DNA from: Phycisphaerales bacterium
GTDB lineage: Bacteria; Planctomycetota; Phycisphaerae; UBA1845; UTPLA1
Direction of reading: 5' to 3'
Assembly: GCA_020639075.1 (NCBI GenBank)
Contig: JACKHI010000001.1
Span: 4,092,001 to 4,156,000, forward strand
Length of the DNA: 64,000 nt
Shown: positions 27,162 to 36,234 of the stretch, in pieces
Position numbering within the stretch: the stretch's first letter is position 1
Layout of the letters: each line of letters starts with the position of its first letter
Program-made: the position numbers and the translations under genes
Notes under the pieces: generated by a model
The model's input: the letters and a program-made list of their open reading frames with translations, nothing else
What the model was told of the DNA's origin: nothing
Databases searched by the model: none

Positions 27162-27509
27162 ATGTCCGACACGACGACGACGATCGCCGATCTCAAGCAA
27201 CTCGTTCAGGCTTTTGTAGACGAGCGCGATTGGCGGCAGTTCCATACCCCGAAGAACTTATCGATGTCCATCGCGATCGAAGCCGCGGAACTGATGGAGC
27301 ACTTCCAGTGGATCGCGTCGCCGGAGCGCGAGGAGGAAATCGCGCAGCACGATCGCGACGCTATCGCCGAGGAGCTTTCGGATGTGATCTGCTACGCCCT
27401 GTCGTTCGCAAGCACCATGGGTATAGACATCGCCGATTCGCTTCGCGACAAGATGAAGAAGAATGCCGTGAAATACCCCGCCGATTCCTTTCGCGGCAGA
27501 TTCCGATGA
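27162..27509 (+). CDS. MazG-like nucleotide pyrophosphohydrolase
   Basis: 115 residues from ATG 27162 (aggagc upstream). The all-alpha NTP-PPase pattern is clear: WRQFHTPKNLSMSIAIEAAELMEHFQW holds the first metal-binding EAAEL box and EEELSDVICYALSFAS-type helix (AEELSDVICYAL) the second E-x2-D box. Length and the HTPKNL motif fit the MazG-related dCTP pyrophosphatase group that cleans modified or excess nucleotides. It is a single-gene unit between the UVR gene and the pilin-like gene. Confidence 0.88.
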   Translation: MSDTTTTIADLKQLVQAFVDERDWRQFHTPKNLSMSIAIEAAELMEHFQWIASPEREEEIAQHDRDAIAEELSDVICYALSFASTMGIDIADSLRDKMKKNAVKYPADSFRGRFR

Positions 27510-27693
27510 CCGGCGTTGCCGGCACAAGACACATTGTTTGAAGCGGCGTATTTTGCGGTTTTTTCCGCCGGCATGCCCGATTGGAGCGATGCGGCCGATG
27601 TTCCCGCGGTCCAGAGTCCGTGCACCGCTTGACGGTCCATCATCAGCGTCGTAGGTTTTTGGGTTCGTCACGGCTCCGAGGGGTGTTGCGAAC

Positions 27694-27711
27694 GCCCGCG
27701 GGGCTTTTTTT
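27694..27711 (+). terminator. possible short terminator after the MazG-like gene
   Basis: GCCC-gcg-GGGC stem (27694-27704) followed by seven T. The stem is only four pairs, so it is a weak candidate. Confidence 0.35.
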
Positions 27712-27723
27712 GATTCGAACGAA

Positions 27724-28290
27724 ATGCGACCCACTCGGTTTGAAATATTTGTCCTGGTCGTCGTTGTCGGTTTGGCGGCGTATGTCGTCGTTCCAATGTG
27801 GCGGCGAAGTCGCGCCCAGGCGATGCAGGCGACGTGCCTGTCGAACTTACAGACAATCGGCGCCGGCTTGTCGGCCTATCTTGAGGCGAACGATTCAACG
27901 TGGCCCTATGTCGGCAAGTTGCGGACATTCAGTCGATACGACAAGCCCTGGCCGATTCTTCCCGTCGCTTTGAAGTCGTTTGTGAAGTCCGAGTACGCGT
28001 ATCGATGTCCCGCCGATTCGCGCCAGCTGAAAGATGATGCGTTGCGCGGAGAATTCGGCGCGGAGTCCACGTGGTATGCGACGGAAGGACTCAGCTACGA
28101 GTGGATCTGGCCGGAAGCCTATGCGGGGCGCCAAGTCGGTCACGAGGAACTATCGCGACTGAGCGGCCGCGGAAAAGGCCGGGCCGATCAGGATTTACTG
28201 AGGGATTTTGAGGCGTTCCACGTCGGTCTCGGAGGAGCCAATACGCTTTATGCGGATTTCATCGCTCGCCCCGACGTTGTCACGCCCTAG
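27724..28290 (+). CDS. truncated type IV pilin-like / pseudopilin protein
   Basis: 188 residues. The N terminus RPTRFEIFVLVVVVGLAAYVVVPMW is a pilin-like hydrophobic helix with Glu near the +5 position, then CLSNLQTIGAGLSAYLEAND as in the N-terminal alpha helix of general secretion pseudopilins and DUF1559-type planctomycete proteins. The standard leader Gly-Phe-Thr-Leu-Ile-Glu is absent, so prepilin peptidase processing is uncertain. The rest (YRCPADSR, NTLYADFIARP) resembles the C-terminal layout of those proteins, where a late H/NxLYxDG element is common. No other secretion genes adjoin it. Confidence 0.7.
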   Translation: MRPTRFEIFVLVVVVGLAAYVVVPMWRRSRAQAMQATCLSNLQTIGAGLSAYLEANDSTWPYVGKLRTFSRYDKPWPILPVALKSFVKSEYAYRCPADSRQLKDDALRGEFGAESTWYATEGLSYEWIWPEAYAGRQVGHEELSRLSGRGKGRADQDLLRDFEAFHVGLGGANTLYADFIARPDVVTP

Positions 28291-28363
28291 CCCGCGCGTG
28301 AAGCGCGAAAGCCGCAGCCGTTGATTGTCGATGGCGGCCGGCGCGGCATTGTGAGTCACTCTT

Positions 28364-29005
28364 ATGATGATGGTTGAAGAAATCAACAAAAGCGTGAAAC
28401 AGAATCGAAACTGGGCGGTCCTCGGCATCGGCGTCGGCCTGGCGCTGATCATCGGCTATTTCGGCTATGGAATCGTCATGGCCGTTGAGCAACCGACGAT
28501 TCGCGATTCCAAACCGAAGGTCATCGTTTCGTATATCTCCAATCCGCGCGGACTGCGGAATCTGACGCGATTCGAGCAGCGCCAGTTTCTTGAAGAATGG
28601 CGCTTGTACCTGATGAGCGATGCCGATGCGAAAGAAGCATTGACTCAACATCTGAAAGACCTCGATCTCGATCAGCGAAAGGCGTTCGTCGAACAGATGG
28701 TCTGGCAATTCAAGGAGATCGTGGTTGACGACGCTCGCCAGTACAGCCGCATGTCGACGGCGGAGCGCAACAAACTCGTACAGAAGAAAGCGGAAGAGCT
28801 CGAAGGCCAGGAAGTGTTCGTTCGTGATCTGTCGAAGGTCTTTGGGAAGGACATCGGCGGACAGGACGAAATGCGTCGAATGGTCTTCGACATCACATCG
28901 CCGGAAGAACGCGAAATCTGCATGCCTTATCTCGATGCCCTTCAGCGCGTGCTCGAACAGAAACGCAGGCAGCGCCGCAACGAGGAAGCCGTCGCAAAGC
29001 CCTGA
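28364..29005 (+). CDS. single-pass membrane protein with coiled-coil domain, unknown
   Basis: 213 residues with a cytoplasmic start, one helix (WAVLGIGVGLALIIGYFGYGIVM) and a strongly charged helical remainder (FLEEWRLYLM, ALTQHLKDLDLDQRKAFVEQMVWQFKEIV, RNKLVQKKAEELEGQEVFV). No family recognised. It follows the pilin-like gene by 73 bases on the same strand. Confidence 0.55.
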   Translation: MMMVEEINKSVKQNRNWAVLGIGVGLALIIGYFGYGIVMAVEQPTIRDSKPKVIVSYISNPRGLRNLTRFEQRQFLEEWRLYLMSDADAKEALTQHLKDLDLDQRKAFVEQMVWQFKEIVVDDARQYSRMSTAERNKLVQKKAEELEGQEVFVRDLSKVFGKDIGGQDEMRRMVFDITSPEEREICMPYLDALQRVLEQKRRQRRNEEAVAKP

Positions 29006-29100
29006 CGATGGCGCACATGCGCGCTTCGCCGCCGACAGGACGCATTCACACCAGCAGCACATGCCGGGTAGTGAGTGCGGTTCACGCGTCGCGGATCACA

Positions 29101-29598
29101 TCATCGAAGCGGCTTCTTGCCCCAGATTCGCCGCGACATGGCGATCTGGCCTGCATGAAACGTCTCGTGCATCGCGGCAGTCGCCAGCGCTCCGCCCTTT
29201 GTGCTGAACAGCGGATGCGGATCCGTCCCGGCGGGCGCGTCGAGATCCGCATCGGACATGTTTCGGATCGTCTCAATCACCTGGTGCTGCGTTTCGTCGA
29301 ACAGCTTCCGGATATCCGGGATCGATGGGTACTTGCTCGCATCCGCGACCGGCGTGGAGCCCTTGCCGAATGTGTCCCGCAGCGCGGGGGCGATGCACGC
29401 GTCCGCCGATTTGCCGAGGCAGCGGACATGGACCAACGCAATCTGCGACGCCGCGAGATGGCCGAGCTGCCAGGCGACGTGACCGACGCCGGGGGCCGGC
29501 ATCTCGAACCACTGGCCCTCGTCGATGTCCGCGATCAGGCTCGTCGTCCATCCGCGGGCCTTGATGATCCGTTCAATCAGAAAATCCTGCATTCGCAT
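29101..29598 (-). CDS. DinB-fold protein
   Basis: 165 residues from ATG 29598, eight bases after GGGAG; the longer frame to 29649 lacks a site. The four-helix DinB pattern is visible: WTTSLIADI, the first metal-ligand histidine in HVAWQLGHLAASQIALV, and the C-terminal HETFHAGQIAMSRR that gives two more histidines. DinB-like proteins bind a divalent metal; many are thiol S-transferases (bacillithiol or mycothiol type) but most are uncharacterised. Stand-alone gene. Confidence 0.8.
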   Translation of the reverse strand: MRMQDFLIERIIKARGWTTSLIADIDEGQWFEMPAPGVGHVAWQLGHLAASQIALVHVRCLGKSADACIAPALRDTFGKGSTPVADASKYPSIPDIRKLFDETQHQVIETIRNMSDADLDAPAGTDPHPLFSTKGGALATAAMHETFHAGQIAMSRRIWGKKPLR

Positions 29599-29754
29599 CG
29601 GTCGCACTCCCTTCGCCAACGGGCGACATCCGGGGAACGTCATATTCACAACTCGACGCGTCTATCCTAGCCGCGTGCCGCCGATTTTCACGCGACATCG
29701 CATTCAATCGACGCGGGGCCGACCGATGGGCGGCGGCGCGTTAGAATCCAGTAT

Positions 29755-29970
29755 ATGTGGTGGCAATACCTGATCGTGGCTGTTGTCGTCGGCGGATGCG
29801 TCCTGTATCTGGCACGGGGCCTCTTGCTTGTCCTGTTCGGTAAGAGCGGAACGTCGTGCGGCGGCTGCAACTGCACGATTGCCCAAGACGCTCAGAATCC
29901 GCGGCTCGGCACGAAACGAGATGTCGTGCCGTTGGGAATCGACCGCCGGGGCGACAAGACGGGAGCGTGA
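29755..29970 (+). CDS. small Cys-rich membrane protein, FeoB-associated type
   Basis: 71 residues: one transmembrane helix (YLIVAVVVGGCVLYLARGLLLVLF), then GKSGTSCGGCNC. This resembles the FeoB-associated cysteine-rich membrane proteins, whose clustered cysteines may handle iron. No feoA or feoB is in the window, so the assignment rests on the pattern only. The SDR gene starts six bases after its stop, so the two are probably co-transcribed. Confidence 0.55.
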   Translation: MWWQYLIVAVVVGGCVLYLARGLLLVLFGKSGTSCGGCNCTIAQDAQNPRLGTKRDVVPLGIDRRGDKTGA

Positions 29971-29976
29971 TCAACC

Positions 29977-30702
29977 ATGCAGACGCCGAGAGTGAACCTG
30001 AAGGGCCAAACGGCGATCGTTACGGGCGGCGGCCGCGGGATCGGTCGCGCAGTCGCGAAACGATTCGCCAGCGCTGGCGCAAACGTCGTCGCCGCGGCCA
30101 GAACGTTGGACGACCTGCACGACACGCGGAAGATGATCGAACACGACGGCGGTCGCGTCCTCGTCGTGCCGGGCGACGTCTCCGAAGTGACAGGGGTCGA
30201 ACGGCTTGTCGAAGAGACGATGTCCGCCTTCGGCCGGATCGACGTTCTCGTCAACAACGCCGGCACGGCGCCGCTCGCGATGATCGACGAAATGGAGCCG
30301 AATCTGTTCGACAAGATCATCCGGACGAACATTCGGACTGTCTATCTCTGCAGCCGCGGCGTCTGGCCGCATATGGTCGAGAAGGGCGGCGGCGTGATCA
30401 TCAATACAGCGTCCGTCGCCGCGTACGACGCATTCCCCGGCTTCGCGGCCTACGGCGCGGCGAAGGCGTTCGTCGTGGCCTATACGAAGTTCCTTGCGAA
30501 GGAAGGGGCGGACGTAGGTATCCGCGTTTACGGCGTGTCGCCGGGCGCCGTCGATACCGACATGCTTCGTGGTGCGTTTCCGGATTTCCCGTCGAACATG
30601 ACGCTTGAACCGGACGACGTGGCCGCCATGTTTGAAACGTTGCTGTCGCCGGCATACCGACACAGCAGCGGTCAGACAGTGACCGTGTCGCGGACTCTGT
30701 GA
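29977..30702 (+). CDS. SDR-family oxidoreductase
   Basis: 241 residues with the classical marks: TGGGRGIG (residues 17-24), NNAG near 92, INTASVAAY with the catalytic serine, YGAAK as the Tyr-Lys pair, and SPGAVDTDM after it. NAD(P)-dependent alcohol/ketone oxidoreductase; substrate unknown. It follows the Cys-rich membrane gene by six bases. Confidence 0.85.
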   Translation: MQTPRVNLKGQTAIVTGGGRGIGRAVAKRFASAGANVVAAARTLDDLHDTRKMIEHDGGRVLVVPGDVSEVTGVERLVEETMSAFGRIDVLVNNAGTAPLAMIDEMEPNLFDKIIRTNIRTVYLCSRGVWPHMVEKGGGVIINTASVAAYDAFPGFAAYGAAKAFVVAYTKFLAKEGADVGIRVYGVSPGAVDTDMLRGAFPDFPSNMTLEPDDVAAMFETLLSPAYRHSSGQTVTVSRTL

Positions 30703-30721
30703 TCGTCGATTCCGAAACGCC

Positions 30722-30979
30722 TTATGCGTATCGAGCGCGAAGCTTCCGTCGCCATCGCGACGGATGCTTCTCGTAGTCCGGATCGTAGTGCTTCTGAGAC
30801 CGGTACTGCTTCGGTGCGTGCTTTGCAGGTTCAATGCCCGACGGCAGGTTCAAACGAACCGTCTGGATTCTCATCTCCCCGCAATGTGCCGGCTGGCAAG
30901 CCAGGAGATTGGTAGCGGCGAGCGTCATCGCCAGTGCGATGAGCCAGCCGACCCGCTTGTGCGGTATCGCTAGCGACAC
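30722..30979 (-). CDS. small exported basic protein
   Basis: 85 residues. The start has a signal-like segment (VGWLIALAMTLAATNLLACQPAHC) with a possible lipobox at LLAC, followed by a basic, Tyr- and His-rich tail (KQYRSQKHYDPDYEKHPSRWRRKLRA). No family known. Convergent with the SDR gene, 19 bases apart. The frame could be chance, but the signal sequence favours a gene. Confidence 0.4.
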   Translation of the reverse strand: MSLAIPHKRVGWLIALAMTLAATNLLACQPAHCGEMRIQTVRLNLPSGIEPAKHAPKQYRSQKHYDPDYEKHPSRWRRKLRARYA

Positions 30980-31479
30980 GGTCTTTCCCCCCGAAATTCA
31001 GCCGCCCAATTCGATCTTCTGCCGGTCGCATTACGCGCCGGCCGCGGTCCGACCCCGGTTTCCGGAATTCAGTCCGCCGTGCCACATCGCGATTGGGTCG
31101 CCTGTGTTCTGATGCAGAATCGGCGCGTCGGGACCGGGGAATGAGGCTGGATCTTGACTGCGGACCTGGCCTTCGATGGCGGCTTCCGGCCCATGAATTC
31201 TCTCGGACGAGCCGGATATCAGTGTTAGTACGCGTGTTGTTTCATCGCATGAATGCCGATAGTGGCGGAAGCACTGCGGATGGTGGAACCCGCAGAAATC
31301 ACCCTCGCGTTGAGAATTGGATGTGGATTGGACACTTCCGTAGCCGTCCTGGAATCCGACGGGACGGCAACGAACGGCATGTCCGATAAATCTAGGTGAA
31401 GCCGGTCGGATTGCGCGCCGGGACGCGCAGAAATTGCCGGCTTCGATTTGGTGACCCGGCTACTGGGGGAGTTGCGTTG
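30980..31479. other. 500-base gene-free stretch
   Basis: Only short, unconvincing frames on either strand. The region must hold the promoters of the divergent flanking genes. No repeat, RNA or operator was recognised. Confidence 0.4.
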
Positions 31480-32910
31480 ATGACTGAGTCACGCAGAAAC
31501 AAGAGACGGTCGATCGGGATCTGCACGCTGTTGGGCGTCTTGCCATTCATGTCGTGCGTTTCCGTTGCCGTGGGACAGGATCCGGACCTCGAGGCGGGGG
31601 CCTTGGCGTATGTCAAAGCGCTGGACGAAGGCCGCGTCGAGCAGCTGCGCGTTGGCCGAATCCTCCTCGGCTACGGTGTCGATCCGAATTCACCCGCCGT
31701 CGAAGGAGCGGAACTCTTTTACACGACGGATGAAGGCCGAACCTGGTCCGAGTTCATTCTCGCCAATCCGCTCGCCAACCCGGCGTCGTTCGATGCAACG
31801 GAAGACGGCCTCTACGGTTTCTCCTTCGTCCTTCACAGCGCCGGCGGATCGATGCCGAGACCTCGCGCCGGGTCCGTCCCGCAGCGATGGGTCATGGTTG
31901 ATCGCGCCGCGCCTCAGATCGCAATCCGCAAATTCGAAACGCCGACGGCAGCGACCGACGGGCGGAATCTCGTCATCGGCTGGTTCGTGACGGATGAGAA
32001 CAACAACCTCGGCCAGCGCCCCGTGACGATCTCCTATCGCCTGGCGTCGGAGTCCGTGTCGAACGTCCGGCTGATCGCCCGCGGACTGGATTCGCTCGGT
32101 GAGTATCGCTGGGCCATTCCGATGAACGTCAGCGGCGACATCGTGGTTCGCGTCGAAGCCGAGGACCGAGCCGGGAATCGTGACTACCTCGAGACGCGTT
32201 CGTTCGTGATCGACTCGGCTGTGAAAATCGCGTCGACGGTTCACGTGAATCAAACCTTGTCGCTCGCGTCTGTCCGCGATGCCGAGGAAAAGACTGAGAA
32301 ATCCGCCGGAACCGTCGTCGTGGCGAAGGCATCGGAAAAATCACAGCCGGATCGCGTCGTCTCCGCGTTCGCGCTGTTGAACGAAGGATCGTCGGAGGAG
32401 ATTGTCGTCGAAAAGGAGGCGGCGGAACGGGCGAGGAAAGAGTATGATCTCGGCACGTGGCACCGCATGCGCGGTGAATACGAGATTGCGATTCGGCGCT
32501 ATCGCGAAGCGCTGGCCGCAAACCCAGGGTATTACCAGGCAAGAAATGATCTGGCAGGGACGCTACTTGCACTCGATCGCATCGACGAGGCGGCTCATGA
32601 GTACGAGCACATCCTCGAAAAGGACGATCGATATGCACCGGCCCTCGAAGGTCTGTCGCTCGCGCAGATCAAGCGGCGACGATATCGCTCGGCGCATGAC
32701 ACGCTCGAGCGATTGCTGCGGATTCGACCGAATGACCCGGAAGCATGGCTTCACTTCGGCGACGTCTGCATGTTTATGGGAGATCGTCGGGGTGCGCGGG
32801 AAGCGTGGCACGCGGCGACGGAATGCGATCGGGCCGCGGCGTCATTGAAGTCACGCGCGGAACGACGGCTCGCCATCTACCAGCGCGACCGACTGGGGGC
32901 GGCCGATTGA
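31480..32910 (+). CDS. exported TPR-repeat protein
   Basis: 476 residues from ATG 31480, with GGGGGAG upstream; the frame extends 28 residues further to 31396 without good support. Residues 1-35 form a signal sequence. About 40-290 is a beta-rich region with two Ig or bacterial-sandwich-like units (ELFYTTDEGRTWSEFIL; VMVDRAAPQIAI; DIVVRVEAEDRAGNRDYLETRSFVID). From about 350 TPR helices follow (GTWHRMRGEYEIAIRRYREALAANPGYYQARNDLAGTLLAL, AWLHFGDVCMFMGDRRGAREAWHAAT). Likely a periplasmic assembly or binding factor. holA starts 16 bases later on the same strand. Confidence 0.7.
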   Translation: MTESRRNKRRSIGICTLLGVLPFMSCVSVAVGQDPDLEAGALAYVKALDEGRVEQLRVGRILLGYGVDPNSPAVEGAELFYTTDEGRTWSEFILANPLANPASFDATEDGLYGFSFVLHSAGGSMPRPRAGSVPQRWVMVDRAAPQIAIRKFETPTAATDGRNLVIGWFVTDENNNLGQRPVTISYRLASESVSNVRLIARGLDSLGEYRWAIPMNVSGDIVVRVEAEDRAGNRDYLETRSFVIDSAVKIASTVHVNQTLSLASVRDAEEKTEKSAGTVVVAKASEKSQPDRVVSAFALLNEGSSEEIVVEKEAAERARKEYDLGTWHRMRGEYEIAIRRYREALAANPGYYQARNDLAGTLLALDRIDEAAHEYEHILEKDDRYAPALEGLSLAQIKRRRYRSAHDTLERLLRIRPNDPEAWLHFGDVCMFMGDRRGAREAWHAATECDRAAASLKSRAERRLAIYQRDRLGAAD

Positions 32911-32926
32911 CGAACAGGGAATTCGC

Positions 32927-33913
32927 ATGGCGGCGGACAGCAACACGAGCGTATACGTCGTTTTCGGCGCCGATGACTTTCTGCGCCGCGGCGAGCTCAA
33001 TACGCTGCTTCGCCGGCTGCTCGGCGGTGAGGCCGACGGCCTCGGCCTGACGACATTCGACGGCGCCGGCAAGGACTGCGAATTGTCGAGCGTGCTTGAT
33101 GCCCTGCGCACGCCTTCGCTCCTGGCGGGAGAAACTGTCGTATGCGTTCGCGATGCCGATGAGTTCGTTTCAACGCATCGCGCGCGGCTGGAAGATTACG
33201 TCGCGGCGCCGAGCCCCGACGGCACGCTGGTGCTTGAATGCCGGTCGTTTCCCGCGACCACGAGGCTCTATAAGGCGATTCGCGCCAACAAGGGCGTGAT
33301 CGGCGTTGAAAAGCCGAAGGGCTGGAACGAAATCCGCCAGTGGATGACGTCGTGGATCGAAGACCGGGCGAATGCCCACGGGTGCACGCTCGAGCGGGGC
33401 GTCGCATCACGGCTCTACGATCAGGTCGGCGACGATCACGGCGTATTGGATAACGAAATCGAGAAGCTGGCGACTTACGTGCTGCCGGGCAAAAAGATCG
33501 GCATGGCGGACGTCGATGCGCTCGTGGGGCACTCTCGCGAGCAGACGGTCTTCAAAATTACCGACGCCATCGCAGAGCGCGACGCCCGAAAGGCGCTGTC
33601 GCTCTGGCAACAGGTGTTGGCGACGGATCGCGCAGCGCCGTACAAGGCGATTGGCGGATTGGCGGCCGGTTTGCGAAAGCTCGTGCAGGCCAAGGCGCAC
33701 ATCGCCGACGGCGGTACGGCTGTGTCTGCGAAAAAGTTGTTGCGAATATTCACCGATGGCGGGAGCCTGGAAAAGCAGCTCAAGCGTTTCTCATATCGCC
33801 AATGGGAGGACATCCTGTTGCGATTGCTGCGAATCGACTACGGCTCGAAGTCGGGATTGGGAAACGTCGAAGAGGCGATGGAAAAGCTGATCGTGGATTT
33901 GTGCGCCGCATGA
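32927..33913 (+). CDS. holA: DNA polymerase III delta subunit
   Basis: 328 residues, the normal HolA length. The start (VYVVFGADDFLRRGELNTLLRRLL) and GKDCELSSVLDALRTPSLLAGETVVCVRDAD follow the delta-subunit domain I, TTRLYKAIRANKGVIGVEKPKGWNE and DHGVLDNEIEKLATYV domain II, and the C-terminal helical collar (DAIAERDARKALSLWQQVL, AAGLRKLVQAKAHI, WEDILLRLLRIDYGSKSG). It opens the beta clamp within the clamp loader at the replication fork. ATG 32927 follows AGGGAA. Confidence 0.88.
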   Translation: MAADSNTSVYVVFGADDFLRRGELNTLLRRLLGGEADGLGLTTFDGAGKDCELSSVLDALRTPSLLAGETVVCVRDADEFVSTHRARLEDYVAAPSPDGTLVLECRSFPATTRLYKAIRANKGVIGVEKPKGWNEIRQWMTSWIEDRANAHGCTLERGVASRLYDQVGDDHGVLDNEIEKLATYVLPGKKIGMADVDALVGHSREQTVFKITDAIAERDARKALSLWQQVLATDRAAPYKAIGGLAAGLRKLVQAKAHIADGGTAVSAKKLLRIFTDGGSLEKQLKRFSYRQWEDILLRLLRIDYGSKSGLGNVEEAMEKLIVDLCAA

Positions 33914-33946
33914 TGACTGCGACGCCTGTTGTAAGGGATTACAGCC

Positions 33947-35461
33947 ATGTCGAGACTCAATGGCAATATCAGTCGGATGCAGATTGCGGCGATCATCGCG
34001 ATCGCTGCGGGCATGGGATGTTCGGACGCCTCGTCGAATAATTGGAACAAGATGTTCGGCAAGAGCGACAATCGTCGCGTCGAGCCGCGCGGCGCCGATG
34101 CATCGTCTTCCGATCGCCCCAAACCGGGAACGACGGCGGCGAAGCCCGAGACCGCGACAAACGACTATGCGTCACAAGAGAAGACGCCCGACAACAATGC
34201 CAATGATCGCGGCGATCCGGCGGCCATTGAGCAGTATGCCTCCAATTTGAATCCGCCAAAGGGGGACGGACCGCGCATTCAATCGAATCGACCGGTGGCG
34301 GAGAATCCGAATTCGAACAGCGGTTCGCCCGCGTTCAGCTCGTCGGATTCGAATGCCAACGTCGGCAACACGTCGTCAATGTCGGAGACTGGCGCATCGC
34401 CCGTCCGAATGGCGGCGGATCGGCCCGCAAACAGCGCGTCGCCGTCATTTGACAACACAGAGTCTCGCCGGCCCGTGCAGCCCAGCAACAACAACACGAT
34501 GTTCCTGAATTCGTCGGGTTCAACGCCTTCGACGAACGGCGGCAGTGGCAAGCTCCCGACTGTCGAGGACCGGGCGTCGCAACCGCAGCCGATTAGCAGC
34601 ACGCCGAGAACCGACGTCGATTCGAACGACGGCGCTCCGGTGATCAGCCGCGTGACGGCTCGACCGGCCGAGCCGTCCGCGACGCGAATCGAAGGAGCGA
34701 TGCGATCCGACAACGCAGATCCCGCGGGCATCGCACCCGCGACGGCGCAACAGCCGACGGACGACGCCGCGGCGCGGCGTCAGCGCGAGATCACGTCGCA
34801 GGAGGCGATTGTCGCGAAGGATCCGACGAATATCGAAGAGCAATTCAAGCTGAGAACGATGTACCTGTTCGAAGGTCGCGACGACGAAGCGCTGGAGCCG
34901 ATTCGCGGCGTCACGCCCGATGTTCAGGAGATCATGCTGGCCCAATTGCGATCGCTTCAGGCGGCGCGGAGCGGCACGAGCCGCGATCCCGCCACGTGGG
35001 CCAATCGCCAGCTCGAGGCGATGCGCGTATTGCAGGACAAGCTTCGGGCGAAGGCGGATCTCCAGGTCCCGAAGGTCGAACTCTGCACCGAGATTCGACA
35101 GTTCGGCGTCTATACGCCATTTCCGTCGTCCGACTTCAAGGCCGGCGTGCCGAACGACGTGCTGATCTACGTCGAGGTCGACAACTTCGAGAGCCAGAAG
35201 GCGGCCAGCGGCGAGTATCGCACGCTGCTCAGCGCCAAGCTCACACTCATGAGCGCCGACGGCAAGGAGCTGGTCAGCCTGGACGAACCCAACATCGAGG
35301 ATTTCTCCCGCGGCGTGCGTCGAGACTTCTTCCTCGCGTTCGGTCCGATCACCATTCCCGCGACATTGCCGGCGGGCGAGTACGTCGTCAAAGTCTATAT
35401 CGATGACAAGCTCGCGGGTAAGACCAACAGTAACAAGACGAGCCTGCGGCTTGTGCCGTAA
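33947..35461 (+). CDS. lipoprotein with long disordered linker and C-terminal beta domain
   Basis: 504 residues. The N terminus (MQIAAIIAIAAGMGCSD) has a lipobox at GMGC. Residues 30-270 are Ser, Asn, Pro, Thr and Asp rich with almost no hydrophobic residues, so disordered. Residues 275-345 are helical (TNIEEQFKLRTMYLFEGRDDEALEPI, TWANRQLEAMRVLQDKLRAK). The rest is a beta domain (VYTPFPSSDFKAGVPNDVLIYVEVDNFES, DFFLAFGPITIPATLPAGEYVVKVYIDD). It looks like a surface- or envelope-tethered protein with a stalk; no known function. Confidence 0.7.
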   Translation: MSRLNGNISRMQIAAIIAIAAGMGCSDASSNNWNKMFGKSDNRRVEPRGADASSSDRPKPGTTAAKPETATNDYASQEKTPDNNANDRGDPAAIEQYASNLNPPKGDGPRIQSNRPVAENPNSNSGSPAFSSSDSNANVGNTSSMSETGASPVRMAADRPANSASPSFDNTESRRPVQPSNNNTMFLNSSGSTPSTNGGSGKLPTVEDRASQPQPISSTPRTDVDSNDGAPVISRVTARPAEPSATRIEGAMRSDNADPAGIAPATAQQPTDDAAARRQREITSQEAIVAKDPTNIEEQFKLRTMYLFEGRDDEALEPIRGVTPDVQEIMLAQLRSLQAARSGTSRDPATWANRQLEAMRVLQDKLRAKADLQVPKVELCTEIRQFGVYTPFPSSDFKAGVPNDVLIYVEVDNFESQKAASGEYRTLLSAKLTLMSADGKELVSLDEPNIEDFSRGVRRDFFLAFGPITIPATLPAGEYVVKVYIDDKLAGKTNSNKTSLRLVP

Positions 35462-35501
35462 CGCCGCGCTGTCACACGACTTTCCAAGTAGAGACGCAAC
35501 G

Positions 35502-36137
35502 TTGCTGTTCGACGATCTCGGTTCGACGTCCTGGCACAATCGCCATCATCGCGTGTTCGCGCAGCTCGACGAATTGCTCGTCGCGGCCGGCGTGAGCGAC
35601 TTGACTGTCGTAATCGTCGGTCCCGGCGGCGTTACGCGACCCATGTCGCCATTTCTCAACGATGCCGCCCGCACGAACTCGGCGGCGAGGAAAGTCGTCG
35701 GCGATCTTGCAAGATACTCGGATCAGCTGCTCCGCCGTCTGCCGTTCGTTTCGCTTCGCTCGCTGGAGCCGATCGAACTGGACCGCGCACTTTCCATGCC
35801 GCATCGCCTGATCGCCGTCGATCGCTCGGCAAGACTGCTCGACGCCGTCCGCAGGGATCTGCCGAACGCGGAATGCAAAGTCATCGACATCGCACGGCAT
35901 GCGATCGACGCGAGCGCGGATCTTGTCGTCGCCATGAATGTTATCAGCCGATTGGGGGACGCCGCCCCCGCGGGCGTGCGCAATGTCATGGCCGCGCTAA
36001 ACGGCGGCGGTTGGATCGTCATGGATGACCGATCAGCGCGGCAGCATCTCGTCGACAATCACCGCGTTTCGCAGGTCGGCGAAAAGACCTATCGCGTCGC
36101 CCCGTCCGACGGCGCCAGGAAATCAGTCGTCCCGTAG
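35502..36137 (+). CDS. SAM-dependent methyltransferase-like protein
   Basis: 211 residues if started at TTG 35502, the first plausible start after the previous gene's stop; a frame extension back to 35403 would overlap that gene. The methyltransferase fold is suggested by motif I (LTVVIVGPGGVTRPM), motif II (HRLIAVDRSARLLDAVRRDLP), motif III (CKVIDIA), and motif IV (ADLVVAMNVISRLGDAAPAGVRNVMAAL, GGWIVMDD). Substrate unknown. The glycine motif is weaker than usual, so an inactive relative is possible. Confidence 0.6.
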   Translation: MLFDDLGSTSWHNRHHRVFAQLDELLVAAGVSDLTVVIVGPGGVTRPMSPFLNDAARTNSAARKVVGDLARYSDQLLRRLPFVSLRSLEPIELDRALSMPHRLIAVDRSARLLDAVRRDLPNAECKVIDIARHAIDASADLVVAMNVISRLGDAAPAGVRNVMAALNGGGWIVMDDRSARQHLVDNHRVSQVGEKTYRVAPSDGARKSVVP

Positions 36138-36234
36138 TATCGTGGCGACGGTTCCAGGGCGCGACGATCAACGAGCCCGGCCATGTATGCTGTACGGTGC
36201 GAGTCAGCCTTGATCCTCATGGAAGCCCAACGTC